DNA of 64,000 bases. Origin: Mucilaginibacter rubeus. GTDB taxonomy: Bacteria; Bacteroidota; Bacteroidia; Sphingobacteriales; Sphingobacteriaceae. Where the stretch lies: the NCBI RefSeq assembly GCF_014643835.1, contig NZ_BMKD01000002.1, positions 620,001-684,000 of the forward strand, written 5' to 3'. A program made the position numbers and the translations under genes. The notes beneath the pieces were generated by a model. It saw nothing but the letters and a program-made list of their open reading frames with translations. It was not told where the DNA came from and made no database searches. Shown here piece after piece: positions 29,000-37,636 of the stretch (position 1 is the first letter of the stretch; every line of letters begins with the position of its first letter).

Positions 29000-29863
29000 A
29001 TGGCAAGCACAACAAGTTCATTTGAAAAGACATTCACCATTGGTGGCGACATTACCATTAATCGTTTAGGTTACGGCGCAATGCGTATTACAGGTTCCGG
29101 CATCTGGGGACCGCCGAAAGATAAAGACGAAAGCATCCGTGTGTTGAAGCGCGCTATTGAACTCGGTGTAAATTTTATTGACACAGCCGATAGCTATGGG
29201 CCAAATGTATCGGAAGAATTAATTGCCAAAGCCCTGCACCCATACCCTACCGACCTCCTGATAGGTACCAAAGGCGGCTTATTACGTACCGGCCCTAACG
29301 AATGGCCTGTGGACGCCTCGCCGGAGCATTTAAAGGAGGCTCTTGAGGGCAGTTTGAAACGCCTCCAGGTTGATCGTATAGATCTGTACCAGCTACACCG
29401 CATTGACCCTAAAGTTCCTGCCGAAAAATCATTTGAGTTTTTGCAAAAAGCACAGCAGGAAGGTAAGATCAGGCATATAGGCTTATCTGAAGTAAGCGTT
29501 GAGGATATCAAGCTTGCCCAGCAATACTTTGAAGTAGTATCAGTACAAAACATGTACAGCGTTGATAACCGCAAATGGGAGGCCGAACTGGAATACACCC
29601 GCGATCATAACATCGCCTTCATCCCATGGTTCCCGCTTGGCGGCGGCAACGTACAGGGCGAAGACATATTAGGCCGTATTGCCGCCAAACACGATGCTAC
29701 CATTCATCAAGTGGCATTAAGCTGGTTATTGCATCATTCGCCAAACATTCTGCTTATCCCCGGCACATCAAGTGTTAAACATTTGGAGGAAAATATGAGA
29801 ACCGCCGATATTCAACTGTCAGATGATGATACAGATGTATTGAACAGCCTATCTGAAGCATAA
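29000..29863 (+). CDS. Aldo/keto reductase
   Basis: The 287-residue NADPH-dependent (beta/alpha)8 oxidoreductase shows INRLGYGAMRITG, the catalytic Asp/Tyr region FIDTADSYGPNVSEELIAKAL (catalytic Tyr in SYG), LLIGTKGGL with the catalytic Lys, YQLHRIDP with the His, and the NADPH-binding end LIPGTSSVKHLEENM. The substrate is not predictable. The frame opens with TTG 28964, but ATG 29000 gives the normal N terminus MASTTSSFEKTF. A clean terminator follows at 29887. Confidence 0.93.
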   Translation: MASTTSSFEKTFTIGGDITINRLGYGAMRITGSGIWGPPKDKDESIRVLKRAIELGVNFIDTADSYGPNVSEELIAKALHPYPTDLLIGTKGGLLRTGPNEWPVDASPEHLKEALEGSLKRLQVDRIDLYQLHRIDPKVPAEKSFEFLQKAQQEGKIRHIGLSEVSVEDIKLAQQYFEVVSVQNMYSVDNRKWEAELEYTRDHNIAFIPWFPLGGGNVQGEDILGRIAAKHDATIHQVALSWLLHHSPNILLIPGTSSVKHLEENMRTADIQLSDDDTDVLNSLSEA

Positions 29864-29886
29864 ATAAACCATTTGAAGAGCTAAAA

Positions 29887-29920
29887 TTAAAAGGATGTCA
29901 TTAATTTGGCATCCTTTTAA
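29887..29920 (+). terminator. Terminator after aldo/keto reductase
   Basis: A perfect 11-bp stem, TTAAAAGGATG (29887-29897) with CATCCTTTTAA (29910-29920), followed by TTTTG. Confidence 0.85.
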
Positions 29921-29978
29921 TTTTGAATCAAATTGAAAGGAATGAACACCGGCAGCTATTATGAAACATCAATCCTAA

Positions 29979-30377
29979 ATGAAAAGTAAAGAAGAAATAC
30001 TAAACAACTATAACACTACAGGCAAGGATGGCCTGCCGGAAATATCAGCCGAAGACCTGCTCAACGCTATGGAAGCCTACAAACAACAATGGGCCGAAGC
30101 GGCTTTTAACGCAGCAAGGAAACAAAGTAACGAAGCTTACGAGTTTGAAACTTTTAATGATTTTATGGCGAGTACCCAGGCTAAGGAACAGGTACAGGAT
30201 GACTTCAGTGCTATGATAACCGCGGTAGCTGATAATGTAGTCGCCAATTTTTTGCCCGATGACAGTTCGATAAATGAGTTTGATTTTAATTTTACGATGC
30301 AGGGCAAAGGTTATACTGCTTTTTATACTAAAGATGATCAGGGATACTGGCAAATGAGCAGATGGGCGGAGCAATAG
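29979..30377 (+). CDS. Hypothetical acidic protein
   Basis: I do not recognise this 132-residue soluble protein. It is acidic, has no signal peptide, and is helical in the first two thirds (SAEDLLNAMEAYKQQWAEAAFNAARKQ), ending in a beta-rich tail (FNFTMQGKGYTAFYTKDDQGYWQMSRW). Codon use looks like that of the neighbours, so it is probably a real gene. It is followed by a hairpin-bearing word repeat and converges with the YciI gene. Confidence 0.6.
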   Translation: MKSKEEILNNYNTTGKDGLPEISAEDLLNAMEAYKQQWAEAAFNAARKQSNEAYEFETFNDFMASTQAKEQVQDDFSAMITAVADNVVANFLPDDSSINEFDFNFTMQGKGYTAFYTKDDQGYWQMSRWAEQ

Positions 30378-30379
30378 GC

Positions 30380-30510
30380 AGTAGGCAAGTTTTGAGTTAG
30401 CTTTTTGCAGTGAAAATCTGTTTGACGTTCTGTGATTCGCTGTCCGAAGTCTCTGGCTTCGAACAGCGGAGTTTTTTGTCACTGCAAACTGCACACTAAT
30501 GACTGCAAAC
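30380..30510. repeat. Palindrome with inner terminator-like hairpin
   Basis: Outer words TTTTGCAGTGAAAA (about 30403-30416) face TTTTTTGTCACTGCAA (about 30472-30487). An inner hairpin, CGCTGTCCGAAG (30438-30449) with CTTCGAACAGCG (30457-30468), is followed by GAGTTTTTTG. Further CTGCAAAC words lie at the right edge. It may terminate both converging genes. Confidence 0.7.
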
Positions 30511-30514
30511 CGCC

Positions 30515-30805
30515 TTAAACGTCGGCCGCTTTAAAGGGCTTTACATCAACGCTTTCCCATACTTTTTGAGTAACATACGGATCATTTTGTTTCCAGACTT
30601 CCATCTCTTCGTCGGTTTCAAACTGTACTATCATGGTTGAGCCTATCATCTTGCCTTCTTCGTTCAGCATAGCTCCTCCTAACACAAAATTACCATTGGC
30701 TTTTAAAGCCCTGGCACCATCAAGATGATGAGGGCGGGCACCTAACCGACGTTCAAATGCTTCGGCATCGGTATAATCGTAGGCGGTAACGAGGTATTGT
30801 TTCAT
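30515..30805 (-). CDS. YciI-family protein
   Basis: The 96-residue protein has the YCII fold (PF03795): MKQYLVTAYDYTDAEAFERRLGARPHHLDGARAL with the conserved His-Leu, then GNFVLGGAMLNEEGKMIGSTMIV and ETDEEMEVWKQNDPYVTQKVWESVDVKPF. The fold is a ferredoxin-like dimer; a catalytic role is suspected in some members but not general. It is divergent from galK, with a 181-nt shared spacer. Confidence 0.9.
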   Translation of the reverse strand: MKQYLVTAYDYTDAEAFERRLGARPHHLDGARALKANGNFVLGGAMLNEEGKMIGSTMIVQFETDEEMEVWKQNDPYVTQKVWESVDVKPFKAADV

Positions 30806-30835
30806 GGGTATCTATTTTAATTGGTATTTAAATAA

Positions 30836-30862
30836 CATGCATGCAGTTTTTGCGCATGCATG
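30836..30862. promoter_or_regulatory. Strong hairpin in YciI-galK divergent spacer
   Basis: CATGCATGC (30836-30844) and GCATGCATG (30854-30862) form a perfect 9-bp stem with a 9-nt loop. TTTTATC follows on the plus strand. Its place 124 nt before galK allows either an operator or a leader hairpin. Confidence 0.5.
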
Positions 30863-30986
30863 CTTTTATCAGGTCCGAATATCTGCAAAACTATCCCATT
30901 AAAATAAATTAAAAATTAAATTAAATTTATAACTGTAAAGTTGACAATTTTTACAATATTTGTTTCCCGAAAAACCAACCTGAATA

Positions 30987-32153
30987 ATGAAGAATAATTT
31001 GCACCAGGAATTTATTAAGATCTTTAACAAAGAAGCAGACAACGCGTACTTTTCGCCCGGTCGTGTAAACCTTATTGGCGAACATATTGATTATAACGGT
31101 GGTTTGGTTATGCCATGCGCCATTACTTTTGGTACTTATTTACTAACCTCCCCTAATGAGGATGGCGTTTTCCGCTTCAGGAGTTTAAATTTTAGTGAGC
31201 AAAAAGATATTCCGTTGCAAATCAGTTATGAAAAAACCGGCGAAAACTGGTTTAACTTTCCTATTGGTGTTATTGACCGCTTTATTAAGGATGGTCACCC
31301 GTTAAAAGGCCTGGATATGTTATTTTATGGCGATATCCCAATTGGCTCGGGTTTGTCATCATCAGCTTCTATCGAGGTGGTTACCTCCTATGCACTTAAC
31401 GACTTGTTTAACAGCGGCTATAGCAAGCTCGACCTGGTTAAACTGTCAAAAGATGTAGAAAACAACTTTATAGGTGTTAACTGCGGTATTATGGACCAGT
31501 TTGCAGTTGCCTTTGGCGAAAAGAACAAAGCCCTGATGCTTAACTGCGATACCCTGGATTACCAGGCGGTTGACAGTAATCTTGGCGATTATGTACTTGC
31601 CATTATCAACACAAATAAACCCCGCAAACTGGCCGAATCAAAATATAACGAACGCGTAGAGGAGTGCCAGGCAGCCCTAATGGCCTTGCAACAGCAACTG
31701 GACATTAAATATCTTTGCGAGATCAATAGCACTACTTTTGAGCAATACAAACACCTGATAACCGATCCGGTTGTGTTGAAACGCGCCAAACACGTAATTG
31801 AAGAGAACGACCGTGTAAAACTGGCCGCAACAGCCCTTGCAGATAACAACCTGACCGAGTTTGGCAGGCTGATGTACGCCTCACATGATTCCCTGCGCGA
31901 TTTATACGAAGTAAGCGGTGTTGAACTGGATGCCGTTGCCGAATATAGCAAAACCAACCCTGATGTTGCGGGTGCCCGTATGACGGGTGCAGGTTTTGGC
32001 GGTTGTGCCATTGCCCTGGTAAAAGGTGATGCGTACGATAATTTCAGCAAAGAAATAACCGAATATTACACGCAAAAAATAGGATATGCCCCATCTGTTT
32101 ACAGCTCGCTTATCGGCGACGGTGTAGGTGTATTGGCTTCAGTGCTTAACTAA
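30987..32153 (+). CDS. galK: Galactokinase
   Basis: The GHMP kinase phosphorylates galactose to galactose-1-phosphate. At 388 residues it is of standard size. The three motifs are clear: SPGRVNLIGEHIDYNGG (residues about 23-39), the ATP loop GDIPIGSGLSSSASIEV (about 112-128) and GARMTGAGFGGCAIALV near 333. The catalytic Asp region is NCGIMDQFAVAFG. No other gal gene is adjacent, so it is probably transcribed alone. ATG 30987 is chosen for its match to family N termini. Confidence 0.97.
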   Translation: MKNNLHQEFIKIFNKEADNAYFSPGRVNLIGEHIDYNGGLVMPCAITFGTYLLTSPNEDGVFRFRSLNFSEQKDIPLQISYEKTGENWFNFPIGVIDRFIKDGHPLKGLDMLFYGDIPIGSGLSSSASIEVVTSYALNDLFNSGYSKLDLVKLSKDVENNFIGVNCGIMDQFAVAFGEKNKALMLNCDTLDYQAVDSNLGDYVLAIINTNKPRKLAESKYNERVEECQAALMALQQQLDIKYLCEINSTTFEQYKHLITDPVVLKRAKHVIEENDRVKLAATALADNNLTEFGRLMYASHDSLRDLYEVSGVELDAVAEYSKTNPDVAGARMTGAGFGGCAIALVKGDAYDNFSKEITEYYTQKIGYAPSVYSSLIGDGVGVLASVLN

Positions 32154-32190
32154 CGGCTTTTTTGTATTTTTGCATTTGGTTCATAGTTGA

Positions 32191-32260
32191 TAGTTCATGG
32201 TTCATAGCCTGTTATTAAACACATATTGGCTATGAACTACGGTCTATGAACCATGAACTA
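32191..32260. repeat. Palindrome (GGTTCATAG words)
   Basis: A perfect 17-nt pair, TAGTTCATGGTTCATAG (32191-32207) and CTATGAACCATGAACTA (32244-32260), with further diverged words outside. The same words build the arms at 9965-10265 and the array near 37950. It ends 6 nt before the TrmH-like start codon. Confidence 0.85.
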
Positions 32261-32266
32261 AAGAGT

Positions 32267-32797
32267 ATGCGCAAATTAAAATTGGATGAGCTGAACCGGG
32301 CTACGGTTGATGAATTTAAAGCACAGGATAAATTGCCGGTAGCCGTGGTGCTGGATAACGTGCGGAGTATGCACAATATTGGCTCTATTTTCCGCACCTC
32401 TGACGGTTTTGCGGTTGAACAGATTTGCCTTTGCGGTATTACAGCCCAGCCCCCTCACCGCGAAATTGAAAAAACAGCCCTTGGCGCAACCCAATCAGTA
32501 AACTGGACTTATTACGAAACTCCTTTGCAGGCTGTTGAACAATTACGTAACGATGGCTACCAAATCATAGCCATTGAACAAGCCGAAAACAGCACCATGC
32601 TTCACGAGTTTAAACCCGCTGAAGATGGCAAATACGCCCTGATTTTTGGTAACGAAGTAAACGGTGTAAGTGATGAAGTAATGCAAGCGATTGACGCCTG
32701 TATTGAGATCCCCCAGTTTGGCACTAAGCATTCGTTTAATATTGTAGTATCGGCAGGCATCGTGCTTTGGGATTTTTTTGCTAAGATGGCGATATAG
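32267..32797 (+). CDS. TrmH/SpoU-family RNA 2'-O-methyltransferase
   Basis: The 176-residue SPOUT enzyme transfers methyl from AdoMet to a ribose 2'-OH in tRNA or rRNA. Motif 1 is VVLDNVRSMHNIGSIFRTSD with the conserved Asn and Arg, motif 2 is ALIFGNEVNGVSDEV, and motif 3 is IPQFGTKHSFNIVVSAGIVLWDF, which forms the knot. The RNA target is not certain. An ATG seven codons upstream lies inside the palindromic repeat; ATG 32267 gives MRKLKLDELNR, a family-like N terminus, and is preferred. Confidence 0.92.
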   Translation: MRKLKLDELNRATVDEFKAQDKLPVAVVLDNVRSMHNIGSIFRTSDGFAVEQICLCGITAQPPHREIEKTALGATQSVNWTYYETPLQAVEQLRNDGYQIIAIEQAENSTMLHEFKPAEDGKYALIFGNEVNGVSDEVMQAIDACIEIPQFGTKHSFNIVVSAGIVLWDFFAKMAI

Positions 32798-32805
32798 AAC
32801 CTCAC

Positions 32806-32881
32806 CCAAACCCTCTCCAAAGGAGAGGGCTTAAAAAATTGCTTCTTAAAGTCTCCCCCCTCGGGGGAGATTTAGAGGGGG
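32806..32881. repeat. G/C-block palindrome between TrmH and GNAT genes
   Basis: Two adjacent hairpins: CCCTCTCC-AAA-GGAGAGGG (32811-32829) and TCTCCCC-N5-GGGGAGA (32852-32870). Outer ACCCAAACCC faces TTTAGAGGGGGTT. The unit ends at the stop codon of the minus-strand GNAT gene. It resembles the palindromes in the his operon. Confidence 0.75.
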
Positions 32882-33559
32882 TTACTTCCTCAACACATAA
32901 AACGACATTTCCTTCCTCGTTACAAAACCGAGCTTTTCATACACTTTAATAGCCCTTTCATTTTCACTTTTCACATGCAGAAATGGAATTTCAGAAGCTG
33001 CTTTGATCCGCTTAGCCTGGTTTAACAATAATTTGCCTGCATAACCACGCCCCAGATAATCGGGGTGTGTACAAACTGCGCTGATCTCGGCATAGGGTGC
33101 AGGGTTTAAGCGCTGGCCGGCCATAGCAACCAACTTATCTCTATCAAATATGCCGTGATAATGTCCAAACTCAATAGTTCGCTCTATAAAGGGGCCAGGA
33201 TTGGTTAGTTGAGTAAGTTCAATCATTTGGTGTACATGTTGCTCTGTAAGCGGCAACAGATCGTCATCAGCAAAACCAGCAGGCACCTCTCCCTCAAAAA
33301 CCATCTGCAGACACTTCAGATAGTGTACTATGTTCCACTGCTCCGGGATTACAACATCATGTGGTGCAATAAATATAAAGTGGCTTTCAAAAGGAATGGT
33401 ATCGTAAAGCAGGTTGAAATTTTCCGCAGATATTTCGGGAATAGCAACAAAAGGCGAAACCTCCTTCGGGAAATATTTAGCTATATCATTACCGCCCGCA
33501 AAAGCTTTATTACCGGTGCTAAGGGCGTTCCAGGCCGGGTTGTCAAGTACATGTTCCAT
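32882..33559 (-). CDS. GNAT N-acetyltransferase (FR47-like)
   Basis: The 225-residue protein has an N-terminal half of unknown fold and a C-terminal GNAT domain. The acetyl-CoA-binding motif is AVCTHPDYLGRGYAGKLLLNQAKR, with the preceding strand DRDKLVAMAGQRLNPAPYAEI and the end ENERAIKVYEKLGFVTRKEMSFYVL. This is the FR47-like arrangement. The acceptor is unknown. ATG 33559 is preferred over the in-frame TTG one codon upstream. Confidence 0.9.
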   Translation of the reverse strand: MEHVLDNPAWNALSTGNKAFAGGNDIAKYFPKEVSPFVAIPEISAENFNLLYDTIPFESHFIFIAPHDVVIPEQWNIVHYLKCLQMVFEGEVPAGFADDDLLPLTEQHVHQMIELTQLTNPGPFIERTIEFGHYHGIFDRDKLVAMAGQRLNPAPYAEISAVCTHPDYLGRGYAGKLLLNQAKRIKAASEIPFLHVKSENERAIKVYEKLGFVTRKEMSFYVLRK

Positions 33560-33660
33560 CAAGGCAAAGCTATTAAAAATACCATGCAGCAGGGTTTGGG
33601 CTTGTCATTCAATTTTAATTTATTGCTTACATTAGCTTTATCCATTATAAAACGTTTACA

Positions 33661-34320
33661 ATGAATGCCCTTGCTAAAAAACTGCAGATCAAACCAAATT
33701 CACGCTGGTTGTTGCAAAATGCGCCCGCAGGTTACCAGGATAGCTTGTCTCCCCTGCCGGATAATGCCAGCCTTGTATTTAACACCGAAGGCGAATTTAA
33801 CGGTATCCAGCTATTTGTGACCAACAGTACAGAACTGACATCCGAACTTAAGGTAATCACCCCCTTACTTAAAGACGATACTGTTTTCTGGATCATCTAC
33901 CCTAAAAAAAGTTCAAGTATCCAAACAGATCTGGAAATGATGAGCAGTTGGGACGCCCCTGCTCTGTATGGCTTACGGCCTGTAGCATCAGCTGCTGTTA
34001 ACGAAGTATGGACTGCATTGCGCTTTCGGCCGGTTGAAGCTGTAAAAGTTTCTGAAGGACGAAATGAGGCTGTACGAAATAATGAGTACGGCGATTATAT
34101 TGACGTGGATAATAAAATAGTAACCCTCCCTGATTACGTAAAAGAAACATTGGAGCAACATCCGGCAACGCTTGACTACTTTCAATCGCTGGCTTACAGC
34201 CATAAAAAGGAGTATGTACTTTGGATCCTTACAGCCAAACAGGAAAAAACCCGCCAGGACCGCTTAACTAAAATGGTGGAAATGCTGCAGAATAAAAAGA
34301 AGAATCCTTCGGATAAATAA
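33661..34320 (+). CDS. YdeI/OmpD-associated-like protein
   Basis: The 219-residue soluble protein has two parts. Residues 1-130 are DUF3052-like (KPNSRWLLQNAPAGYQDSLSPLP, DTVFWIIYPKKSS, NEVWTALRFRPVEAV). The C-terminal part, LPDYVKETLEQHPATLDYFQSL, AYSHKKEYVLWI and ETR-like helices up to MVEMLQNKKK, matches the OmdA/YdeI helical domain (PF13376). YdeI in E. coli is associated with stress and peptide resistance; the role here is unknown. Confidence 0.75.
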   Translation: MNALAKKLQIKPNSRWLLQNAPAGYQDSLSPLPDNASLVFNTEGEFNGIQLFVTNSTELTSELKVITPLLKDDTVFWIIYPKKSSSIQTDLEMMSSWDAPALYGLRPVASAAVNEVWTALRFRPVEAVKVSEGRNEAVRNNEYGDYIDVDNKIVTLPDYVKETLEQHPATLDYFQSLAYSHKKEYVLWILTAKQEKTRQDRLTKMVEMLQNKKKNPSDK

Positions 34321-34349
34321 AAAATTTCAAATGGTTACTAAACAAAAGC

Positions 34350-34376
34350 GCCCTGCATTTTCAACAAATACAGGGC
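34350..34376. terminator. Bidirectional terminator
   Basis: GCCCTG (34350-34355) pairs with CAGGGC (34371-34376), extended by AT pairs, and is followed by ATTTTTATG. It lies between converging genes. Confidence 0.65.
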
Positions 34377-34396
34377 ATTTTTATGTTTAGTTTTAT

Positions 34397-34612
34397 TTAC
34401 CAGCCAGAGCCTTTTTTAGCATTACCATTTTTGATATGCTCTTCGGCAGTTGCTTTGCCCATGATGGCAGCCATTTTGTTACCTTCACTGTCAGTTCCTG
34501 TTGCAATGTATCTGCCCGATTTTACGTCGATAACGGGATTGATCATTGGTACATTTTTAGTTTTTGTTTTCACTGAATAAGCGGTGATGCCACTTCCTTT
34601 TTCTGTTGCCAT
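34397..34612 (-). CDS. Small Gly/Lys-rich hypothetical protein
   Basis: The 71-residue soluble protein begins MATEKGSGITAYSVKTKTKNVPM and ends KNGNAKKGSGW. I do not recognise a family. The central INPVIDVKSGRYIATGTDSEGNK could be one beta sheet. The ORF is isolated, has an ATG start and lies next to a shared terminator, which supports it being real, but it is short. Confidence 0.5.
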   Translation of the reverse strand: MATEKGSGITAYSVKTKTKNVPMINPVIDVKSGRYIATGTDSEGNKMAAIMGKATAEEHIKNGNAKKGSGW

Positions 34613-34752
34613 GATAAGTTTCTTTTGTTTTTTAATGTTAACCCCATTTAAACTGAATTGTTTTCAGCACAGGTATAATTGGTTTCTATGCGTAAACATG
34701 CATCATTTTTTTTTAATTAAAAATAGCTGGGATAAATAATTTGTTAACAGAT

Positions 34753-35304
34753 TTAAGTTTGTGTTAATAACGAATATACCATCGTATCCTCAAAACGACC
34801 GTTATACAAATGATCTTCCTTAAAATAAGCCTCCTGCACAAACTTATTTTTGAGCAATAATTTAATTGAAGCGAAATTCGCCGGACTTACATAAGCTCCT
34901 ATAGAATGCAGTTTCATCACATTAAAACCATAGTCGATAGCGGCTGTTATTGCCTCCTGCATGAGCCCCTGACCCTGGTATACCGGGTTTAAAAGGTACC
35001 CGATCTCGGCACGGTGACTGTCTTTCTCTATCCGCCAAAAACCTATGCTCCCAATATATTTATTATTGTTTTTCAGGCAGATACACCAGGTAATACCATC
35101 ATTTTTGCCAAGCAGGTCTTCTATCACGTCTATCAGTGCAACAGCGTCATCAATGGTTTTGTTGATTGGCCGGTGAATGTACTGCATCACGGTTTCGTTC
35201 GATCTCATTTCAAACAAATCGGCAGCGTCATCACGGGTAAAACGCCTTAATATAAGGCGCTCAGTTACCAAAACAGGAAACGGATTAAAGTTGGGACTAA
35301 GCAT
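34753..35304 (-). CDS. RimJ/RimL-type GNAT N-acetyltransferase
   Basis: The 183-residue protein has the RimJ/RimL layout: TERLILRRFTRDDAADLFEMRSNETVMQYI at the N terminus, WCICLKNNNKYIGSIGFWRIEKDSHRAEIGYLLNPVYQGQGLMQEA with the acetyl-CoA loop QGQGLM, and ASIKLLLKNKFVQEAYFKED. It acetylates an amino group on a protein or small molecule that cannot be named. It lies 35 nt downstream of the TIM-barrel gene and may share its transcript. Confidence 0.93.
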   Translation of the reverse strand: MLSPNFNPFPVLVTERLILRRFTRDDAADLFEMRSNETVMQYIHRPINKTIDDAVALIDVIEDLLGKNDGITWCICLKNNNKYIGSIGFWRIEKDSHRAEIGYLLNPVYQGQGLMQEAITAAIDYGFNVMKLHSIGAYVSPANFASIKLLLKNKFVQEAYFKEDHLYNGRFEDTMVYSLLTQT

Positions 35305-35339
35305 AAATAATGTTAATAACCGGCTGCGTTAGCGGCATT

Positions 35340-36284
35340 TTAAATAAAACTGTCCGCCTCGCGATATGCTTTAATTAATGCAAGCTCACCTTCTTTTCCT
35401 GTTCCGGCTGTGCCATGTTCCATACCCATTACGCCTTTATAGCCTTTATTATAAATGTGTTTGAATATGTTTTTATAATTAACCTCACCGGTTCCCGGTT
35501 CTTTACGGCCGGGGTTATCTCCTATCTGGTAATAGCCTATCTCATCGTAAACCAAATCAAGTGTCGGGATAATATTACCCTGGTTACGCTGGACGTGATA
35601 CATATCATACAGGATCTTACATGACGGACTTCCCACAGCCTTACAGATAGCATAGGCCTGGTCGGGTGTACGCAGGAACAGATCCGGATTATCGCTTAGC
35701 GGCTCCAAAACCATGATAATGCCGTGCGGCTCCAGTATAGCAGTTCCCTTTTTTATGGCTTCAATAACATTGCCTGTTTGCACACCGATAGGAAGTTTCC
35801 GCGCAAAATCGCCGGGGACCACGGTAACCAGTTTGCTGCCTATGCGTTTGGCTACCTCAACCGCCTGCTTGCAGGAGGCGATGAACTTTTCAACCTGGTC
35901 GGCATTGCCGGTTGCCAGCATGTTACTATCGTTGCCCAAGCCTGGCTGCACAAAAACGCCCATTGCCATGCCCAGCTTTGCTAATATCTCGCCAATCTTT
36001 TTTTGCTGCTCAACCGGCCGGCCGCTCATCCCGTTATCCTCAATAGCGCGGAAACCTTTATCGTATGCAAATTTTATCTGGTCGATAAAATCATCGCCTG
36101 CATGGCTTTTAAACATGCCGTCGTGAATGCCATAGTTAAGGTTAAAAGGTTTATCGCCGGCTACAGCAGCTACTTCTCCTGTAGGTTGAGCGCAACCGGT
36201 AAGCGCGGAGGCTTTTAAAACACCTGTGGTAAAAAGTGAAGCCCCGGCCAGTACCGAGCTTTGAACAAAGTTTCTGCGTTTCAT
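35340..36284 (-). CDS. Tat-exported sugar-phosphate isomerase/hydroxypyruvate isomerase-like protein
   Basis: The 314-residue AP-endonuclease-2-type TIM barrel resembles Hyi/TIM-barrel xylose isomerase-like proteins. The N terminus has a twin-arginine motif (RRNFVQSS, R3-R4) and a lipobox LTGC with Cys31, so it may be a Tat-exported lipoprotein. Metal-site segments are VLEPLSDNPD, KILYDMYHVQRNQGN, YYQIGDNPGRKEPGTGEVNY and GVMGMEHGTAG. Related proteins isomerise hydroxypyruvate or act on keto-sugars; the substrate here is unknown. Confidence 0.85.
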   Translation of the reverse strand: MKRRNFVQSSVLAGASLFTTGVLKASALTGCAQPTGEVAAVAGDKPFNLNYGIHDGMFKSHAGDDFIDQIKFAYDKGFRAIEDNGMSGRPVEQQKKIGEILAKLGMAMGVFVQPGLGNDSNMLATGNADQVEKFIASCKQAVEVAKRIGSKLVTVVPGDFARKLPIGVQTGNVIEAIKKGTAILEPHGIIMVLEPLSDNPDLFLRTPDQAYAICKAVGSPSCKILYDMYHVQRNQGNIIPTLDLVYDEIGYYQIGDNPGRKEPGTGEVNYKNIFKHIYNKGYKGVMGMEHGTAGTGKEGELALIKAYREADSFI

Positions 36285-36507
36285 GAGGTTTTTTGGGTTG
36301 GTTTACGGGCTAAATATAGTCATTGTGACAGTTAATTAAACAGCACAAGGCTTTTACTATCACAATTAATCGGATTATGCAACCCCTTAAACTTGCCGGC
36401 CCGTAATAGTATATAGTCGTTACATTGTAACTATTTCGTGGCGGTAGTCCGGAGTGATTGAACCTTTTAGTATTTTAATTGTCATAACAAAAAAATTAAC
36501 CACAGTT

Positions 36508-36993
36508 ATGAAATTTCAATTAGGCTTTGTTTCCCTTATCACAATAACGGTTGCCTCTTGCTCGGGCAATCATTCAACAAATGATGCCGACACGGCAATA
36601 AAAAAGGAAGACACTGCCATGGCTAATGCACCCGACGCGCCGGCTGTAAATATGGAGTATTGCTTTTATACAACTGAAGGTACCGCCAGCCAGGATACTA
36701 CAAAAGTTAACCTGCATATTAACGGCAATAAAGTTACCGGCGATATGGACTGGCTGCCTAAAGAAAAAGATGCCCGTAAAGGCAGCCTGATGGGCAATTT
36801 AAACGGCAATGTTATTAAAGCCTTATGGACTTACGGGCAGGAAGGCCGCACGGATACGCTGAGCGTAGAGTTTCAGCTAAGGGGTAACCAGCTTGCCCAA
36901 AAGCCTTACAGGTACGATCCCAAAACCGGCAAGCAACAAACCAACAGCACAGCTGATTATACAGTAATTTACAGCATGAAAAATTGCCGTTAA
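36508..36993 (+). CDS. Small lipoprotein
   Basis: The 161-residue protein begins at ATG 36508 with a lipoprotein signal peptide (LGFVSLITITVASC) followed by an acidic linker. The mature part contains EYCFYTTEGTASQDTTKVNLHINGNKVTGDMDWLPKEKDARKGSLMGNL, a beta-rich pattern common in small Bacteroidota lipoproteins. No function known. An upstream GTG at 36454 would add 18 residues before the signal and is rejected. Confidence 0.75.
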   Translation: MKFQLGFVSLITITVASCSGNHSTNDADTAIKKEDTAMANAPDAPAVNMEYCFYTTEGTASQDTTKVNLHINGNKVTGDMDWLPKEKDARKGSLMGNLNGNVIKALWTYGQEGRTDTLSVEFQLRGNQLAQKPYRYDPKTGKQQTNSTADYTVIYSMKNCR

Positions 36994-37039
36994 TTTAAAC
37001 GCAATTTATAAATTAGCTAAAAAATAAAAGGTCAAGAAA

Positions 37040-37237
37040 ATGGAAAAGCGCGAAACCAGTATACTATATCTTGTTTTAGGATTATATAGTTTAATGATAA
37101 GCTGGTATTACAATCACAGTGTTATTTTACTTATTATCCATTACATATTTTGGCCTGTTTACCTGATATATGAGCTGTTGATAGGCCACCTTGCCCACGG
37201 CATGTGGAAAACCATCCCACTTTCATATTTTAAATAA
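37040..37237 (+). CDS. Small two-span membrane protein
   Basis: The 65-residue protein is almost entirely two hydrophobic helices (TSILYLVLGLYSLMISWYY and SVILLIIHYIFWPVYLIYELL) with a polar HLAHGMWKTIPLSYFK tail. I do not know a family name. It lies 46 nt after the lipoprotein gene and shares its terminator, so the two may form an operon. Confidence 0.65.
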   Translation: MEKRETSILYLVLGLYSLMISWYYNHSVILLIIHYIFWPVYLIYELLIGHLAHGMWKTIPLSYFK

Positions 37238-37262
37238 AGTAAAGCAGTACTCTATAAAACAG

Positions 37263-37297
37263 AAAAACCACCCTAAAATCATACCAGGGTGGTTTTT
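37263..37297. terminator. Bidirectional terminator
   Basis: A perfect 12-bp stem, AAAAACCACCCT (37263-37274) with AGGGTGGTTTTT (37286-37297), and an 11-nt loop. It has T-tracts on both sides and lies between convergent genes. Confidence 0.9.
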
Positions 37298-37306
37298 CCT
37301 TTTTTA

Positions 37307-37636
37307 TTAAACCTTTTCAACCACGACAGCGGTACCGTAAGCAAGCACTTCTGTAACGCCCTGCATTACTTCGTTGGCATCATAACGCATGTTAATAATG
37401 GCATTGGCACCAATAGCCTGCGCGTGCTGAATTAAAAGCTGGTAAGCCTCTTCGCGTGCGTTTTCGCACAGTTCAACATAAATTGAAAGCCTGCCGCCAA
37501 ACAGCGATTGAAAACCGCCGGCAATATTGCCCAAGGCGCTGCGGCTGCGCACCGTAATGCCGCGTACAACGCCTAAATGCCTGGTAACCCTGTAGCCATC
37601 TAAGGCTGTACTGGTAGTAATAAGTGATGTATCCAT
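37307..37636 (-). CDS. YbjQ/UPF0145 family protein
   Basis: The 109-residue protein fits UPF0145 (YbjQ): LITTSTALDGYRVTRHLGVVRGITVRS, the long helix AREEAYQLLIQHAQAIGANAIINMRYDANEV, and ending YGTAVVVE. YbjQ forms a pentameric ring-like assembly with no assigned activity. The upstream in-frame ATG (37663) would add LANKLKLK-like residues; MDTSLITT is the family start. Confidence 0.88.
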   Translation of the reverse strand: MDTSLITTSTALDGYRVTRHLGVVRGITVRSRSALGNIAGGFQSLFGGRLSIYVELCENAREEAYQLLIQHAQAIGANAIINMRYDANEVMQGVTEVLAYGTAVVVEKV

